Positions 14,673-14,701 of a DNA stretch of 14,701 nucleotides are shown piece by piece. The notes under the pieces are model-generated. The model had not been told where the DNA came from. It searched no databases and saw only the letters and a list, made by a program, of their open reading frames with translations. A program made the translations under genes and the position numbers. How positions within the stretch are numbered: the stretch's first letter is position 1; the number at the start of each line of letters is the position of its first letter. The DNA comes from Actinomycetes bacterium (GTDB taxonomy: Bacteria; Actinomycetota; Actinomycetes; Actinomycetales; Cellulomonadaceae). The stretch covers positions 1-14,701 of the forward strand of contig JAEWEI010000170.1 in NCBI GenBank assembly GCA_023389545.1, in the 5' to 3' direction.

Positions 14673-14701
14673 GGAATCTGTCCTGTCGTTCGGTAGCCCG
14701 G

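Overview
This 14.7 kb window is chromosomal DNA from a very high-GC actinobacterium. Codon third positions are almost all G or C, GTG and TTG starts are common, and two genes carry the TANNNT-N7-start pattern of leaderless actinobacterial mRNAs. Protein character suggests Micrococcales, perhaps a Cellulomonas relative. That placement is an inference from recalled protein style, not a measured phylogeny. No tRNA, rRNA, insertion sequence, phage gene or CRISPR array is visible.

Region 1 (1-3612, + strand) is the end of a heme-biosynthesis operon: hemC (5' end outside the window), hemD, hemB and hemL, joined by overlaps or gaps of a few bases. Together they make 5-aminolevulinate from glutamate-1-semialdehyde and convert it to uroporphyrinogen III. 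Region 2 (3706-4623, +) is one gene for a soluble protein of unknown function.

Region 3 (about 4661-7882, +) is a complete copper-efflux operon. A perfect inverted-repeat CsoR-type operator precedes csoR (TTG start), copZ and copA, and a strong GC hairpin follows copA. CsoR should release the operator on binding Cu(I), and CopZ should hand copper to the CopA pump. CopA carries an unusual cytosolic linker with three GHxM motifs. Region 4 (7985-8371, +) is a small VOC/glyoxalase-fold protein.

Region 5 (8400-10383, - strand) is a two-gene ABC-2 type exporter, ATPase then permease with a 4-base overlap. Directly upstream, also with a 4-base ATGA overlap, lie the last 34 codons of a winged-helix regulator that has lost the rest of its gene. 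The exporter therefore seems to have lost its usual partner regulator. The ATPase has an Arg/Glu-rich tail built on an in-frame 9-bp DNA repeat.

Region 6 (10441-13892, +) holds two membrane-protein genes, each apparently leaderless: a CPBP-family (Abi/CAAX protease-like) protein, and an 841-residue protein with an N-terminal membrane block, a degenerate kinase-like middle and a C-terminal LPG-synthase/flippase-like membrane domain. Region 7 (13900-14672, -) has a PLDc_N/SHOCT small membrane protein and, upstream of it, an unrecognised 58-codon ORF.

Most of the window is ordinary actinobacterial core genome and I do not see an obvious new multi-gene system. The points most worth a second look are the beheaded regulator at 10279-10383, the pseudokinase-flippase fusion, the 58-codon ORF, the GHxM linker in CopA and the repeat-built tail of the ABC ATPase.
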